Source of the DNA: VBDM01 sp963699535
GTDB taxonomy: Bacteria > Pseudomonadota > Gammaproteobacteria > Burkholderiales > SG8-39
Direction: 5' to 3'
NCBI GenBank assembly: GCA_963699535.1
Contig: CAVOUJ010000012.1
Coordinates: 1-64,000, forward strand
Length of the DNA stretch: 64,000 nucleotides
Within the stretch, counting starts at the first letter, position 1, and every line of letters begins with the position of its first letter. Both the position numbers and the translations under genes were made by a program. The notes beneath the pieces are model-generated. The model did not search any database. It saw nothing but the letters and a program-made list of their open reading frames with translations, and had not been told where the DNA came from. Positions 53,468 through 63,200 of this stretch are shown piece after piece.

Positions 53468-54691
53468 ATGTCGCGTCCGCTCTCTCACATCCGGGTCCTC
53501 GATCTCTCGCGCGTCCTCGCCGGGCCGTGGGCCTCGCAGAATCTCGCCGACCTGGGTGCGGAAGTCATCAAGGTCGAGCGTCCGGGCCTGGGCGACGACA
53601 CGCGTGCCTGGGGCCCGCCTTTCCTCAAGGACGCGGACGGCAGGGAGACGAACAATTCCGCCTACTATCTTTCGGTCAACCGCGGCAAGAAATCGGTAAC
53701 GCTCGACATTTCCAGACCCGAAGGCCAGCGCATCGCGCGCGAGCTGGCCGCGCGCAGCGACGTGCTGCTGGAAAACTACAAGGTCGGCGGGCTCGCGAAG
53801 TACGGGCTCGGCTACGACGAGGTTCGCAAGCTCAACCCGCGCATCGTATATTGTTCCATCACCGGATTCGGCCAGACCGGGCCGCACGCGCACCGCCCGG
53901 GCTACGACTTCATCTTCCAGGGCATGGGCGGATTGATGAGCATCACCGGCGAGCGCGACGATTCTCCTGGCGGAGGACCGCAGAAAGTCGGCATCGCGAT
54001 CACCGACGTGCTCACCGGCATGTACGCCGCCCTCGCTATCACGGCGGCGCTGGCGCACCGAGGGCGCACCGGCGAAGGGCAGTACATCGATCTGGCGCTG
54101 CTCGACACCATCGTCGCTTTCGGCGCCAACCAGATCTTCAACTACTTCGTCTCGGGCAAAGTGCCTCCGCGCTACGGCAACGCGCACGCGAACCTCGTCC
54201 CCTACGAGGTTTTCTCTGCGGCCGACGGCCACATCATTCTCGCCGCAGGAAACGACAGCCAGTGGGAGAGTTTCTGCAGGGCGGCCGGCAGGTCAGAGCT
54301 CGCCACAGACCCCCGCTTTCGGACGAACCCGGACCGCATCCGGAACCGGAAAGCGCTGATTCCGCTCGTTCGGGACATCATGAAAGAACGCACGCGCAAG
54401 GACTGGATAGCGCGGCTGGATGCCGCCGGCGTCCCCTGCGGCCCGATCAATAATTACGAGGAAGTGTTCGACGACCCCCAGGTGCGGCATCGGGGACTGA
54501 GGATAGAGACTCCGCATCCGCTGTCGAAAAGCATCCCGGGAATCGCGAGCCCCATGCGGTTCTCGAAGACCCCTGTGGAGTACGACCTGCCACCGCCGCT
54601 GCTCGGGCAGCACACGCGTGAAGTGCTCTCCGGCTTGCTGGGATTGACCGAGGAGGACATCGATCGCCTTCGTGCGGAAGGCGTGATTTAG
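53468..54691 (+). CDS. CaiB/BaiF family (class III) CoA-transferase
   Basis: 407 residues. Family start IRVLDLSRVLAGPWASQNLA and LGAEVIKVERPGLGDDTR, with NRGKKSVTLDISRPEGQ and YDFIFQGMGGLMSITGE. LTGMYAALAITAALAHR and EGQYIDLALLDTIVA complete the pattern. Such enzymes move CoA between carboxylic acids (succinyl-CoA, formyl-CoA or 2-hydroxyacyl types). Substrate not deducible. Convergent with livM, 12 bases apart. Confidence 0.9.
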   Translation: MSRPLSHIRVLDLSRVLAGPWASQNLADLGAEVIKVERPGLGDDTRAWGPPFLKDADGRETNNSAYYLSVNRGKKSVTLDISRPEGQRIARELAARSDVLLENYKVGGLAKYGLGYDEVRKLNPRIVYCSITGFGQTGPHAHRPGYDFIFQGMGGLMSITGERDDSPGGGPQKVGIAITDVLTGMYAALAITAALAHRGRTGEGQYIDLALLDTIVAFGANQIFNYFVSGKVPPRYGNAHANLVPYEVFSAADGHIILAAGNDSQWESFCRAAGRSELATDPRFRTNPDRIRNRKALIPLVRDIMKERTRKDWIARLDAAGVPCGPINNYEEVFDDPQVRHRGLRIETPHPLSKSIPGIASPMRFSKTPVEYDLPPPLLGQHTREVLSGLLGLTEEDIDRLRAEGVI

Positions 54692-54703
54692 CCGCACGCT
54701 TCG

Positions 54704-55624
54704 CTAAAGGGGCTTCTTCAGCCAGTGCGACAACTCGCCGACAACGCCCCGGCGGAAGGTGAGCACACAGACCACGAAGATCGCACCCTGCACCACTGTC
54801 ACCCAGGCGCCAAGCTGGGCGAGGTAGTTGGCCATCGAGACGATCACCAGCGCGCCCACCACGGGCCCGAACACGGTGCCTAGCCCCCCGACCAGCGTCA
54901 TCAGCACGACCTCGCCGGACATCGTCCAATGCACGTCGGTGAGCGAGGCGAGTTGGAACACCAGCGCCTTGGTGCCGCCGGCGAGGCCGGCGAGCGCCGC
55001 CGACAGCACGAACGCGAGAAGCTTGTATCGGTCGATATCGTAGCCCAGTGATACGGCGCGCGGCTCGTTCTCGCGGATCGCTTTCAGCACTTGGCCGAAA
55101 GGCGAATGGATCACGCGGTGGATGAGCATGAAGCCGCCGAGAAAAATCACGAACACCAGAACGTACATGTTGAACACTTGGCGCAGGTCGATCAAGCCGA
55201 ACAACATGCCGCGCGGCACCGCCTGGATGCCATCCTCGCCGCCGGTGAACGGCGCCTGCACGCAGAAGAAATACACCATCTGCGCCAGAGCGAGAGTGAT
55301 CATCGCGAAGTAGATGCCCTGGCGCCGGATGGCGATCAGCCCTGCACCCAGGCCGAGCAGTGCCGCGGGCACGACCGCGGCGAGAATCGCGAACTCGGGA
55401 TTGAATCCCCAGACTTTCGCGGAGTGCGCCGCGACGTAGCCCGCGGAGCCGAAGAACATGGCGTGGCCGAAGGACAGCAACCCGCCATAGCCGATCAGCA
55501 GGTTGAAAGCGCAGGCGAACAGGGCGAAGCACATCACCTTCATCAGAAACAGGGGATAGATCAGCGCCGGCGCGAGCGCGAAGAACGCCACCATCACTGC
55601 CAACGCGACGCGCTGGTGGTTCAC
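54704..55624 (-). CDS. livM: Branched-chain amino acid ABC transporter permease LivM
   Basis: 306 residues from GTG 55624, which overlaps the livH stop (GTGA). About eight membrane helices, with LLIGYGGLLSFGHAMFFGSAG and the EAA-type loop VLKAIRENEPRAVSLGYDID that contacts the ATPase. C-terminal VLMTLVGGLGTVFGPVVGAL is typical. Inner-membrane partner of LivH. Last gene of livGFKHM. Confidence 0.92.
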   Translation of the reverse strand: MNHQRVALAVMVAFFALAPALIYPLFLMKVMCFALFACAFNLLIGYGGLLSFGHAMFFGSAGYVAAHSAKVWGFNPEFAILAAVVPAALLGLGAGLIAIRRQGIYFAMITLALAQMVYFFCVQAPFTGGEDGIQAVPRGMLFGLIDLRQVFNMYVLVFVIFLGGFMLIHRVIHSPFGQVLKAIRENEPRAVSLGYDIDRYKLLAFVLSAALAGLAGGTKALVFQLASLTDVHWTMSGEVVLMTLVGGLGTVFGPVVGALVIVSMANYLAQLGAWVTVVQGAIFVVCVLTFRRGVVGELSHWLKKPL

Positions 55625-56508
55625 TTGGCGGTCCCGAACAGTCCGGCTGGCCGTATCATCAGCACGATCGCCATGATGATGAAGATCACTGTGTTGGAAG
55701 CTTCGGGGTAGAAGACCTTGGTGAGGCCCTCGATGAGGCCAAGTGCGAAGCCGGTGACTATCGAGCCCAGGATCGAGCCCATGCCGCCGATCACCACCAC
55801 CGCGAACACCACGATGATGAGATCTGCGCCCATCAGCGGGCCCACTGTGTAGATCGGCGCCGCCATCACGCCCGCGAGCGCGGCCAGTCCGACGCCGAAG
55901 CCGTAGGTGAGCGTAATCATGCGCGGCACGTTGATGCCGAAGGCGCGCACCAGCTCCGGGTTCTCGGTAGCGGCGCGCAGATACGAGCCGAGCTTGGTCT
56001 GCTCGATCACGAACCAGGTGGCGAGGCACACAGCGAGCGAGAAGACGATCACCCACGCGCGGTAGTTGGGCAGGTACATGAAGCCGAGGTTGGTGCCGCC
56101 CTGCAGCGCCTGTGGGATCGGGTACGGCTGGCCGGAAGAGCCGAATTCGTGGCGGAACAAGCCCTGGATGATGAGCGCCAGTCCAAACGTGAGCAGCAGC
56201 CCGTAGAGGTGGTCCAGCTTGTACAGCCTGGCGAGCATGAGCCTCTCGATGATCACACCGGTGATCCCCACGATCACCGGCGCGAGCACCAGGGCCCACC
56301 AGTAGCCCAGTCCCAGCTTGTTGAGCAGGAACCAGGCAGCGAAGGCGCCCATCATGTACTGGGCGCCATGGGTGAAGTTGATGATGTTGAGCAGACCGAA
56401 GATCACGGCGAGCCCGAGGGAGAGCAGCGCGTAGAAGGACCCGTTGATGAGTCCTATCAGCAGCTGCCCGAACAGCGCCTGCGTCGGGACGCCGAAGATC
56501 TCGGTCAT
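55621..56508 (-). CDS. livH: Branched-chain amino acid ABC transporter permease LivH
   Basis: 295 residues, about eight membrane helices. LivH features: FGLLNIINFTHGAQYMMGAF near the N-terminus, the coupling loop LGSYLRAATENPELVRAFGI and VIGGMGSILGSIVTGFALGL. Forms the channel with LivM. It lies 20 bases after the substrate-binding protein gene. Confidence 0.92.
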   Translation of the reverse strand: MTEIFGVPTQALFGQLLIGLINGSFYALLSLGLAVIFGLLNIINFTHGAQYMMGAFAAWFLLNKLGLGYWWALVLAPVIVGITGVIIERLMLARLYKLDHLYGLLLTFGLALIIQGLFRHEFGSSGQPYPIPQALQGGTNLGFMYLPNYRAWVIVFSLAVCLATWFVIEQTKLGSYLRAATENPELVRAFGINVPRMITLTYGFGVGLAALAGVMAAPIYTVGPLMGADLIIVVFAVVVIGGMGSILGSIVTGFALGLIEGLTKVFYPEASNTVIFIIMAIVLMIRPAGLFGTAK

Positions 56509-56528
56509 GCTCCCCTCACCGCTTCAGG

Positions 56529-57734
56529 TCACTGCACCAGCGGGCAGCCGCCTTCCTTCTCCGGGCGAAACGCCTGCTCCGCGGGAATCGTGGCGCGCAC
56601 CTTGTAGTAGTCCCAGGGGCCCTTGGACTCAGCGGGCTTCTTCACCTCGAACAGATACATGTCGTGCACGTGGCGGCCATCCTGGCGCACGCGGCCCTTG
56701 CCGAACACCGGGTCGTCGCTCGGCATCTTCTTCATCTGCGCGATCACCTTCGGGCCGTCGTCCGTCTTTGCCGCTTCGACCGCCTTCAGGTAGTGCAGCG
56801 TAGCGGAGTACACCCCGGCCTGCGCCATGGTGGGCATCGCGCCCTTGTGCAGCTTGGCGAAGCGCTGCGACCAGGTGCGTGTCTGCGGATTGAGGTCCCA
56901 GTAGAACGCTTCCGTGAGCAGCAGCCCCTGCGCGTTCTGCAGGCCGAGCGCGTGCACGTCGGTCAGGAACACGAGCAGGCCCGCGAACTGCTGGCCGCCC
57001 TTGACAATGCCGAACTCCGCGCCCTGCTTGATGGCGTTGGTGGTGTCGGCGCCGGCGTTGGCCAGGCCGATGATCTTCGCCTTGGAGGATTGCGCCTGCA
57101 GCAGGAACGAGGAGAAGTCGGCGCTGGGGAACGGGTGGCGCACCTTGCCGAGCACCTTGCCGCCGTTCTTCAGCACCACGGCCTCGGTGTCGCGCTCGAG
57201 CGCATGGCCGAACGCGTAGTCGGCGGTGAGGAAGAACCAGGTGTCGCCGCCGGTCTTCACGACCGCGTTGGCCGTGCCGTTGGCGAGCGACCAGGTGTCA
57301 TAGGTCCAGTGCACCGAGTTCGGCGTGCACGCCTTCCCGGAGAGGTCGGAGGTGGCGCCCGTGGAGACGATGAGGGCCTTGTTCTTCTCCTTGGTGATCT
57401 GGTTGACCGCGAGCACCACGGACGAGGTCGGCACGTCCATGATCACGTCCACCTTGTCCACGTCGTACCATTGGCGCGCGATGGTGGAACCGACGTCGGG
57501 CTTGTTCTGGTGGTCAGCGACCAGGATCTCGACTTTCATGCCCTTCTTCGCAGCACCGAAGTCCTCCACGGCCATGCGTGCTGCGACGACCGAACCCGGC
57601 CCCGCCAGGTCGGCGTAGGTACCGGACTGGTCGTTCATGACGCCGATCTTGACCACGCCGTCGGAAACCTGGGCGTGGGCGGCGCCGGCCAGCGTGGCGA
57701 TCGCCGCTGCGATGAGACTGCGCTTGAACTTCAT
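56529..57734 (-). CDS. ABC transporter substrate-binding protein, LivK-like
   Basis: 401 residues. Signal peptide MKFKRSLIAAAIATLAGAAHA. Periplasmic type I binding fold with IGVMNDQSGTYADLAGPGS, ILVADHQNKPDVGST and FFLTADYAFGHALERDT. This subgroup of LivK-like receptors often binds aromatic acids, amides or urea rather than leucine, so the ligand is open. Sits between livF and livH in the operon. The adjacent CoA-transferase and acyl-CoA genes make a carboxylate ligand plausible (inference). Confidence 0.9.
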   Translation of the reverse strand: MKFKRSLIAAAIATLAGAAHAQVSDGVVKIGVMNDQSGTYADLAGPGSVVAARMAVEDFGAAKKGMKVEILVADHQNKPDVGSTIARQWYDVDKVDVIMDVPTSSVVLAVNQITKEKNKALIVSTGATSDLSGKACTPNSVHWTYDTWSLANGTANAVVKTGGDTWFFLTADYAFGHALERDTEAVVLKNGGKVLGKVRHPFPSADFSSFLLQAQSSKAKIIGLANAGADTTNAIKQGAEFGIVKGGQQFAGLLVFLTDVHALGLQNAQGLLLTEAFYWDLNPQTRTWSQRFAKLHKGAMPTMAQAGVYSATLHYLKAVEAAKTDDGPKVIAQMKKMPSDDPVFGKGRVRQDGRHVHDMYLFEVKKPAESKGPWDYYKVRATIPAEQAFRPEKEGGCPLVQ

Positions 57735-57762
57735 GTTGCCTCCTGTTGAAAAAGCCTAGCGT

Positions 57763-58467
57763 TCACACACCGAGATACTCGTGCAGCTTGGGCATCGCCG
57801 CCTCGAGACCGGAGTTGGGAATCATGTCCACCACGCGGCCGTTCTCCATGACGTAATGGCGGTCGGCGACCGTTTGTGCAAAGCGAAAGTTCTGCTCGAC
57901 CAGCAGTATCGTGAAGCCTTCCTGCTTGAGGCGCGCCAGCGTGCGCCCGATCTGCTGCACGATTACCGGCGCGAGGCCCTCGGTGGGCTCGTCGAGCAGC
58001 AGCAGGCGCGCGCCCGTGCGCAGGATCCTGCCGATCGCGAGCATTTGCTGCTCGCCGCCCGAGAGCTTGGTGCCCTGGCTGGCGAGGCGCTCCTTCAAAT
58101 TCGGGAACAGCTCGAAGATCTGCTCCACGCCGAGGCCGCCCTCGCGCACTCTGGGTGGCAGCAGCAGGTTCTCGTGCACGTTCAGACTCGCGAAGATGCC
58201 ACGTTCCTCCGGGCAAAAGGCGATTCCCATTCGCGCAACCTCGTTCGACGGCAAGGTGCCGATAGGCGTGCCTTCGAAGGCGATGGATCCCTCGCGGCGC
58301 CCGACCATGCCCATGACCGATTTCAGCGTGGTGGTCTTGCCCGCGCCGTTGCGCCCCAAGAGCGTCACCACCTCCCCCTTGCGCACATCGAAGTCCACGC
58401 CGTGCAGGATATGCGATTCGCCGTACCAGGCGTTGAGCCCTATCACCTGCAACAGGGTCTCAGGCAT
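57763..58467 (-). CDS. livF: Branched-chain amino acid ABC transporter ATP-binding protein LivF
   Basis: 234 residues from ATG 58467, overlapping livG by 8 bases. Walker A LLGRNGAGKTTTLKSVM, signature KLSGGEQQMLAIGRIL, Walker B RLLLLDEPTEGLAP and the switch histidine region replaced by LLVEQNFRFA as usual in LivF. Energises the LivHM channel. Confidence 0.93.
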   Translation of the reverse strand: MPETLLQVIGLNAWYGESHILHGVDFDVRKGEVVTLLGRNGAGKTTTLKSVMGMVGRREGSIAFEGTPIGTLPSNEVARMGIAFCPEERGIFASLNVHENLLLPPRVREGGLGVEQIFELFPNLKERLASQGTKLSGGEQQMLAIGRILRTGARLLLLDEPTEGLAPVIVQQIGRTLARLKQEGFTILLVEQNFRFAQTVADRHYVMENGRVVDMIPNSGLEAAMPKLHEYLGV

Positions 58468-59215
58468 GCCCGGACCCCATGTAGGCCCCGACGACCTGCG
58501 GGTTCCTCGACACGGCGGCATAGTCGCCCTCGGCGAGGATCTCACCACGTTGCAGAACCGTGATGGTGTCTGACAGATGCTGGACCACGGAAAGATTGTG
58601 CTCGACCATCAGCACCGTACGGTTCGCCGCTACGCGCTTTATCAGAGCCGAGATGCGATCGACGTCTTCGTGAGTCATCCCGGCAGTCGGCTCGTCGAGC
58701 AGCATCATCTCGGGATCGAGCGCGAGCGTGGTCGCGATCTCGAGCGCGCGCTTCCGGCCGTAGGGCAGCTCGACGGCGGCGGTGGAGGCATGCTCCGTGA
58801 GACCAACCGCCTCGATCAGCTCGCCAGCGCGCACGTTCAATTCGTCGAGCACGCGCTCGGAACGCCAGAAGTCGAAGGAGGCGCCGCGTTTTCTCTGCAG
58901 CGCGATGCGCACGTTCTCCAGAACCGTGAGGTGAGGAAACACGGCCGAAATCTGGAAGGACCGCACCAACCCCAGGCGCGCGATCGCAGCGGGGCTGAAG
59001 TCCGTGATCTCCCGCCCGTTGTAGAGAATCTGCCCGCGGGTCGGCGACAGAAAGTGCGTGAGCAAATTGAAGCACGTGGTCTTGCCCGCGCCGTTCGGCC
59101 CGATTAGCGCGTGGACCATGCCGCGGCGGACCTTGAGACTCACTCCGTTCACGGCAACGAAGCCCTTGAACTCCTTGGTGAGATCTCGCGTTTCGAGAAT
59201 GATGTCTTCCGCCAT
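58460..59215 (-). CDS. livG: Branched-chain amino acid ABC transporter ATP-binding protein LivG
   Basis: 251 residues. Walker A LIGPNGAGKTTCFNLL, LivG-type FNLLTHFLSPTRGQI and VRSFQISAVFPHLTVLENV, the signature ELPYGRKRALEIATTLA (LPYG in place of LSGG, normal for LivG), Walker B MMLLDEPTAGMTHED and H-loop LMVEHNLSVV. First gene of the transporter operon livG-livF-livK-livH-livM. Confidence 0.93.
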   Translation of the reverse strand: MAEDIILETRDLTKEFKGFVAVNGVSLKVRRGMVHALIGPNGAGKTTCFNLLTHFLSPTRGQILYNGREITDFSPAAIARLGLVRSFQISAVFPHLTVLENVRIALQRKRGASFDFWRSERVLDELNVRAGELIEAVGLTEHASTAAVELPYGRKRALEIATTLALDPEMMLLDEPTAGMTHEDVDRISALIKRVAANRTVLMVEHNLSVVQHLSDTITVLQRGEILAEGDYAAVSRNPQVVGAYMGSGHA

Positions 59216-59446
59216 GAGTGCGGCGAGGAGCCTGTCCGGTAGGTCAGCGAGAAAAAGAGCGGCACACCGCAGGATGTGCCGGCATTATAGCCATGCCTTG
59301 GAGAATTCCTGGAAGGACACGCGGACCCCGATGACGAACTCGACAGGCTTGCGGCGGCGAAGCGATCTGATCTTGCCGGGTCAGGTCGGCGACTACCGGG
59401 CGACCTGGCATATACTGGGCGTTCTCTCAGGCGATGGCCAAGCCCC

Positions 59447-59815
59447 ATGAACGAGATACCAAGATTGATCCTAGCGGCCTTGGTATTGCTGCTTTCCGGT
59501 GAGCCTGCGGCTCAGACCTTCAAATGCACGAATCTGGACGGAAAGATCACCTACTCCGGCACGAAGTGCAGCGATCTTGGGCTGAAAGACGCCGGCGAGG
59601 TCAAAGACCAGCTCAACGTGAGCCCGGCCTACCGGCCGCCACCCCGCGCAGTCGAATCGCGGCCGCCGCCCGCGGCCAGGGCTCCGGCCACTGAAACGCC
59701 GGCCGCTACCGAGACGCCAGCCGCTACCGAGGAACCCGCCAATCCGGAGCGGCGCTGCTTCACAGTCAAGACGCCCAAGGGCAACGTGACCCGCTGCAAC
59801 GAGAAGCCCGATTAG
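59447..59815 (+). CDS. DUF4124-type secreted protein
   Basis: 122 residues. Signal peptide MNEIPRLILAALVLLLSGEP then the small DUF4124 domain (FKCTNLDGKITYSGTKCSD, paired cysteines), a Pro-rich linker with a repeated ATETPA unit, and a C-terminal stretch with two more cysteines (ERRCFTVKTPKGNVTRC). The domain is frequent in betaproteobacteria and of unknown role, probably periplasmic. Single gene between livG and the convergent enoyl-CoA hydratase gene. Confidence 0.75.
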   Translation: MNEIPRLILAALVLLLSGEPAAQTFKCTNLDGKITYSGTKCSDLGLKDAGEVKDQLNVSPAYRPPPRAVESRPPPAARAPATETPAATETPAATEEPANPERRCFTVKTPKGNVTRCNEKPD

Positions 59816-59866
59816 AGACGGTGCGTCGCTGGCGCTTCCGGGCCAGCCTCAGGGCCGACTGCGCTT

Positions 59867-60670
59867 TCACTTCCTTCGCCAATCCGGCTTGCGTTTGCCG
59901 ATGAAGGCGTCGATCCCCTCCGCGGCGTCCTCGAGCATCATGTTGCACGCCATTCCTTCGGAAGCGAGCGCGTAGGCTGCACGCAGGTCTTTCTCCACCT
60001 GCTCGTAGAAGAACTTCTTGCCCATGCCCACCACGGCTGCGCTGTGGGCGAGGATCTTCGCGGCGAGCCTGGCGACTTCCGCATCCAGCTCTGCGGGCGG
60101 AGCGACGCGGTTGACGAGTCCCCAGGAAAGCGCGGTTCTTGCGTCGATCAGGTCTCCGGTGAAAAGCATTTCCAGCGCGTGCTTGCGGGAAAGATTGCGA
60201 GCGACGCCCACGCCCGGGGTGGTGCAGAAGATGCCGCTCTTGATTCCAGGCAAGGCGAACTTGGATTCTTCGCTCGCCACGGCGAGATCGCACATCGACA
60301 CGAGCTGGCAGCCGGCGGCCACCGCCACGCCCTGAACCCGGGCGATCACCGGCTGCGGCAGCCGCACCAGGGACAGCATCATTTCGCTGCACTGATCGAA
60401 AAGCGATTTCTGCCATGCCTTGTCCGGATGCGCGCGCATCTCGCGCAGGTCGTGCCCGGCGCAGAAGTGCTTGCCCGCGCCGGCTAGAACCACCACGCGA
60501 ACCGTCCTGTCGTCCGCGAGGCGATCGAGCTCCGCCTGCAGCGCGGCGAGCATCGCGGTGGACAGGGGGTTCATGCGATCGCCGCGGTTGAGCGTGAGGG
60601 TCGCAACGCCGTCCTTGTCCTCGCGCAGGACGTAGGGCGCCTCGATTTCGGTTTTGTTCGGCGCATTCAT
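59867..60670 (-). CDS. Enoyl-CoA hydratase/isomerase family protein
   Basis: 267 residues from ATG 60670 (MNAPNKTEIEAPYVLREDKD). Crotonase fold: oxyanion residues in GAGKHFCAGHDLREM and GVAVAAGCQLVSMCDLAVA. At the usual catalytic positions the sequence reads ESKFALPGIKSGIFCTTPG, so the second glutamate of true hydratases is not obvious, and a different crotonase reaction is possible. It lies 11 bases after an acyl-CoA ligase gene in one operon. Confidence 0.88.
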   Translation of the reverse strand: MNAPNKTEIEAPYVLREDKDGVATLTLNRGDRMNPLSTAMLAALQAELDRLADDRTVRVVVLAGAGKHFCAGHDLREMRAHPDKAWQKSLFDQCSEMMLSLVRLPQPVIARVQGVAVAAGCQLVSMCDLAVASEESKFALPGIKSGIFCTTPGVGVARNLSRKHALEMLFTGDLIDARTALSWGLVNRVAPPAELDAEVARLAAKILAHSAAVVGMGKKFFYEQVEKDLRAAYALASEGMACNMMLEDAAEGIDAFIGKRKPDWRRK

Positions 60671-60681
60671 GAACGGGTCTC

Positions 60682-62334
60682 CTACTCGATGGCTTCCGCC
60701 GACTTCGCCTGCTGCCGCAGCAGGAATTTCTGGATCTTCCCGGTCGAGGTCTTGGGCAGCGCGCCGAACACCACGTGGCGCGGCACCTTGAAATGCGCGA
60801 GGTTCGCCCGGCAATGATCGACGATCTCCTTTTCGGTGACTTTCGCCCCCGGCTTGAGCTCGACGAAAGCGCAAGGCGCTTCGCCCCATTTCGGGTCGGG
60901 CCTGGCTACGACCGCCGCTGCCAGCACCGCAGGGTGCCGGTAGAGCACGTCCTCGACTTCGAGCGACGAGATGTTCTCGCCACCTGAAATGATGATGTCC
61001 TTGGCGCGGTCCTTGATCTTGATGTAGCCGTCGGGCTGCATCACCGCGAGATCGCCCGAATGGAACCAGCCCCCTGCAAAAGCCTCCTCGGTCGCCGTGC
61101 GGTTCTTGAGATAGCCTTTCATGGTGATGTTGCCGCGAAACATGATCTCGCCCATGGTCTCCCCATCCGCGGGGACCGGCTTCATGGTCTCCGGGTCCAT
61201 CACCGTCAACCCTTCCTCCATCAGATAGCGCACGCCCTGGCGCCCGTTTCTCTCGGTGCGCTTGCCGATGTCGAGCTTGCTCCAGTCCTCTTGCTTGGCG
61301 CACACGGTCGCCGGACCGTAGACCTCGGTCAGGCCGTATACATGGGTCAGTTCCCAGCCCATGCGTTCCATACCCTCGATCATCGCCGCCGGAGGCGCCG
61401 CCGCGGCCACCATGGCGTGCACCTTGTGCCGGATGCCCTCGCGCAACCCGGGATCCGCGTTGATGAGCGTGGAATGCACGATGGGCGCGCCGCAGTAGTG
61501 GGTCACGCCGGATTCGCGGACGGCGTCGAACACGGCCTTCGCGTCCACCTTGCGCAGGCAGACGTTGGTGCCGGCATTGGCGGCGATCGTCCACGGAAAG
61601 CACCAGCCGTTGCAGTGGAACATCGGCAGCGTCCAGAGGTACACCGCGTGGTGCGGCATGCCCCAGGTGACGATGTTGCAGATCGCGTTGAGATAGGCCC
61701 CGCGGTGGTGGTAGACGACGCCCTTGGGGTTGCCTGTCGTGCCCGAGGTGTAGTTGAGCGAAATGGCGTCCCACTCGTCGGCGGGCGGCTCCCATTGAAA
61801 TTCCGGATCGCCTCCGGCAATGAAGCGCTCGTACTCCTCCGATCCGACGCGCTCGCCCGGCCCCGCGTATTCCGGATCGTCCACGCCGATCACCGACGGC
61901 TTGGTCTTGAGCGTCGCGAGCGCCTGCTTGACGGTCGCAGAGAACTCGCGATCGCAGATCAGGACCTTGGCGCCCCCGTGCTCGAGCATGAACGCGATCG
62001 CCTCGGCGTCCAGCCGCGTGTTGAGGGCATTGAGCACGGCCCCCGTCATCGGTACACCGAAGTGGCATTCGACCATCTCCGGGGTATTCGCGAGCATCAC
62101 GGCCACGGTGTCGCCCGCGCCTATCCCCGCACGCGCCAGGGCGGAGGCCAGCCTGCGGCAACGCGCATACGTTTCGGCCCAGGTGTAGCGGCGCTTTCCG
62201 TGGATGACGGCGATGCGCCCCGGGTAGACATAAGCCGCGCGCTCGATGAATCCGAGCGGGGTCAACGGCGCGTGGTTCGCGGCATTCCGGTCGAGATCTG
62301 TCTCGTAGGGATTGGACTTGCCCGCGCCCGCCAT
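60682..62334 (-). CDS. AMP-binding acyl-CoA ligase (medium-chain or aryl type)
   Basis: 550 residues from ATG 62334 (MAGAGKSNPYETDLDRNAAN). P-loop LNYTSGTTGNPKGVVYHHRG, LPMFHCNGWCFPW, VYGLTEVYGPAT, HSGDLAVMQPDGYIKIKDRA and C-terminal LPKTSTGKIQKFLLR with the adenylation lysine. This is the acyl-CoA synthetase subgroup usually annotated for medium-chain or dimethylsulphoniopropionate-derived acids. Together with the enoyl-CoA hydratase downstream and the DmdC-like dehydrogenase 9 kb away, methylmercaptopropionate use is a possibility, not shown. Confidence 0.88.
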   Translation of the reverse strand: MAGAGKSNPYETDLDRNAANHAPLTPLGFIERAAYVYPGRIAVIHGKRRYTWAETYARCRRLASALARAGIGAGDTVAVMLANTPEMVECHFGVPMTGAVLNALNTRLDAEAIAFMLEHGGAKVLICDREFSATVKQALATLKTKPSVIGVDDPEYAGPGERVGSEEYERFIAGGDPEFQWEPPADEWDAISLNYTSGTTGNPKGVVYHHRGAYLNAICNIVTWGMPHHAVYLWTLPMFHCNGWCFPWTIAANAGTNVCLRKVDAKAVFDAVRESGVTHYCGAPIVHSTLINADPGLREGIRHKVHAMVAAAAPPAAMIEGMERMGWELTHVYGLTEVYGPATVCAKQEDWSKLDIGKRTERNGRQGVRYLMEEGLTVMDPETMKPVPADGETMGEIMFRGNITMKGYLKNRTATEEAFAGGWFHSGDLAVMQPDGYIKIKDRAKDIIISGGENISSLEVEDVLYRHPAVLAAAVVARPDPKWGEAPCAFVELKPGAKVTEKEIVDHCRANLAHFKVPRHVVFGALPKTSTGKIQKFLLRQQAKSAEAIE

Positions 62335-62424
62335 GATCGCCCGTCGTGATTGCGTTCCGCGGTCCATTCTCGCATACCCGCCTTGCAGATGCTGAAAAGC
62401 CAGGCTGCCTTCCTTCAACGGCCA

Positions 62425-62464
62425 CTGAATTGGGGGATATACAAGGGGGTGTGCCCCCTTGTTC
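62425..62464 (-). repeat. 40-bp element downstream of dnaQ, copy 1 (also a terminator-like hairpin)
   Basis: Contains the perfect palindrome CAAGGGGG-TGTG-CCCCCTTG. It matches copy 2 at 63201-63240 at 36 of 40 positions, in opposite orientation. It lies 10 bases after the corrected dnaQ stop, so it could end dnaQ transcription. Confidence 0.7.
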
Positions 62465-62473
62465 GATAACGGA

Positions 62474-63191
62474 TCAGCGCATTTCCACGACGGCCTCGAC
62501 GCGGCGCCACACGCACTGCGTCTTGTTCTCGGCTTCGATGCCGGCGAGCAGCCGCTCGTGCTCGGCGAGCTCGTCCTCGGCTCGGCGAAAGGACCATAAG
62601 CCGCGGGCGCTCACCCCGCGCCGCTGCCGCCTCCGCGGCCGGGCGCGGCCGGTCGAGCTCGATCGCCAGGCTGTCCTGGCCCCGGGTCATGGCGAGATAG
62701 ACCTCGGCGAGGAGCGAGGCATCGAGCAGCGCTCCGTGCAGCGTGCGGTGGGCATGATCGATCTGGTAGCGCTCGCACAGGGCGTCGAGCGAGTTCTTCT
62801 TGCCCGGATGCAGCTCGCGCGCGAGCGCCAGGCTGTCGACGACCGCAGCGCAGTGCCCCTCGATCGGCGGCAGGCCGAGCCTCGATAGCTCCAGGTTCAG
62901 GAACTCGAGGTCGAAAGCCGCGTTGTGGATGACGAGCTCCGTGCCCTGGATGTAGTCGAGGAATTCAGCCGCGATCTCGCGGAACTTGGGCTTGTCCTGC
63001 AGGAATTCGTTGGTGATCCCGTGCACCTTGAGCGCGCCCACTTCGCTCTCGCGCTCGGGATTGACGTAGCGGTGGAAGTGGTTTCCCGTGACGCGCCGGT
63101 TCAGGACCTCGATGCACCCCAGCTCGACGATGCGATCGCCAAGACCGGCGTTCAGGCCGGTGGTCTCCGTATCGAGCACGACGATCCGCAT
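62474..63191 (-). CDS. dnaQ: DNA polymerase III epsilon subunit (one frameshift near the 3' end)
   Basis: About 238 residues after correction. DEDDh exonuclease motifs: VVLDTETTGL (ExoI), VIHNAAFDLEFLN (ExoII) and HRTLHGALLDASLLAEVYL (ExoIII). It proofreads for the replicative polymerase. Near 62580 one extra base shifts the frame. Without it the protein ends SEDELAEHERLLAGIEAENK then CVWRRVEAVVEMR and a TGA at 62474-62476, the normal DnaQ tail. Flanked on both sides by inverted copies of a 40-bp element. Confidence 0.92.
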
Positions 63192-63200
63192 GTTCCAGTC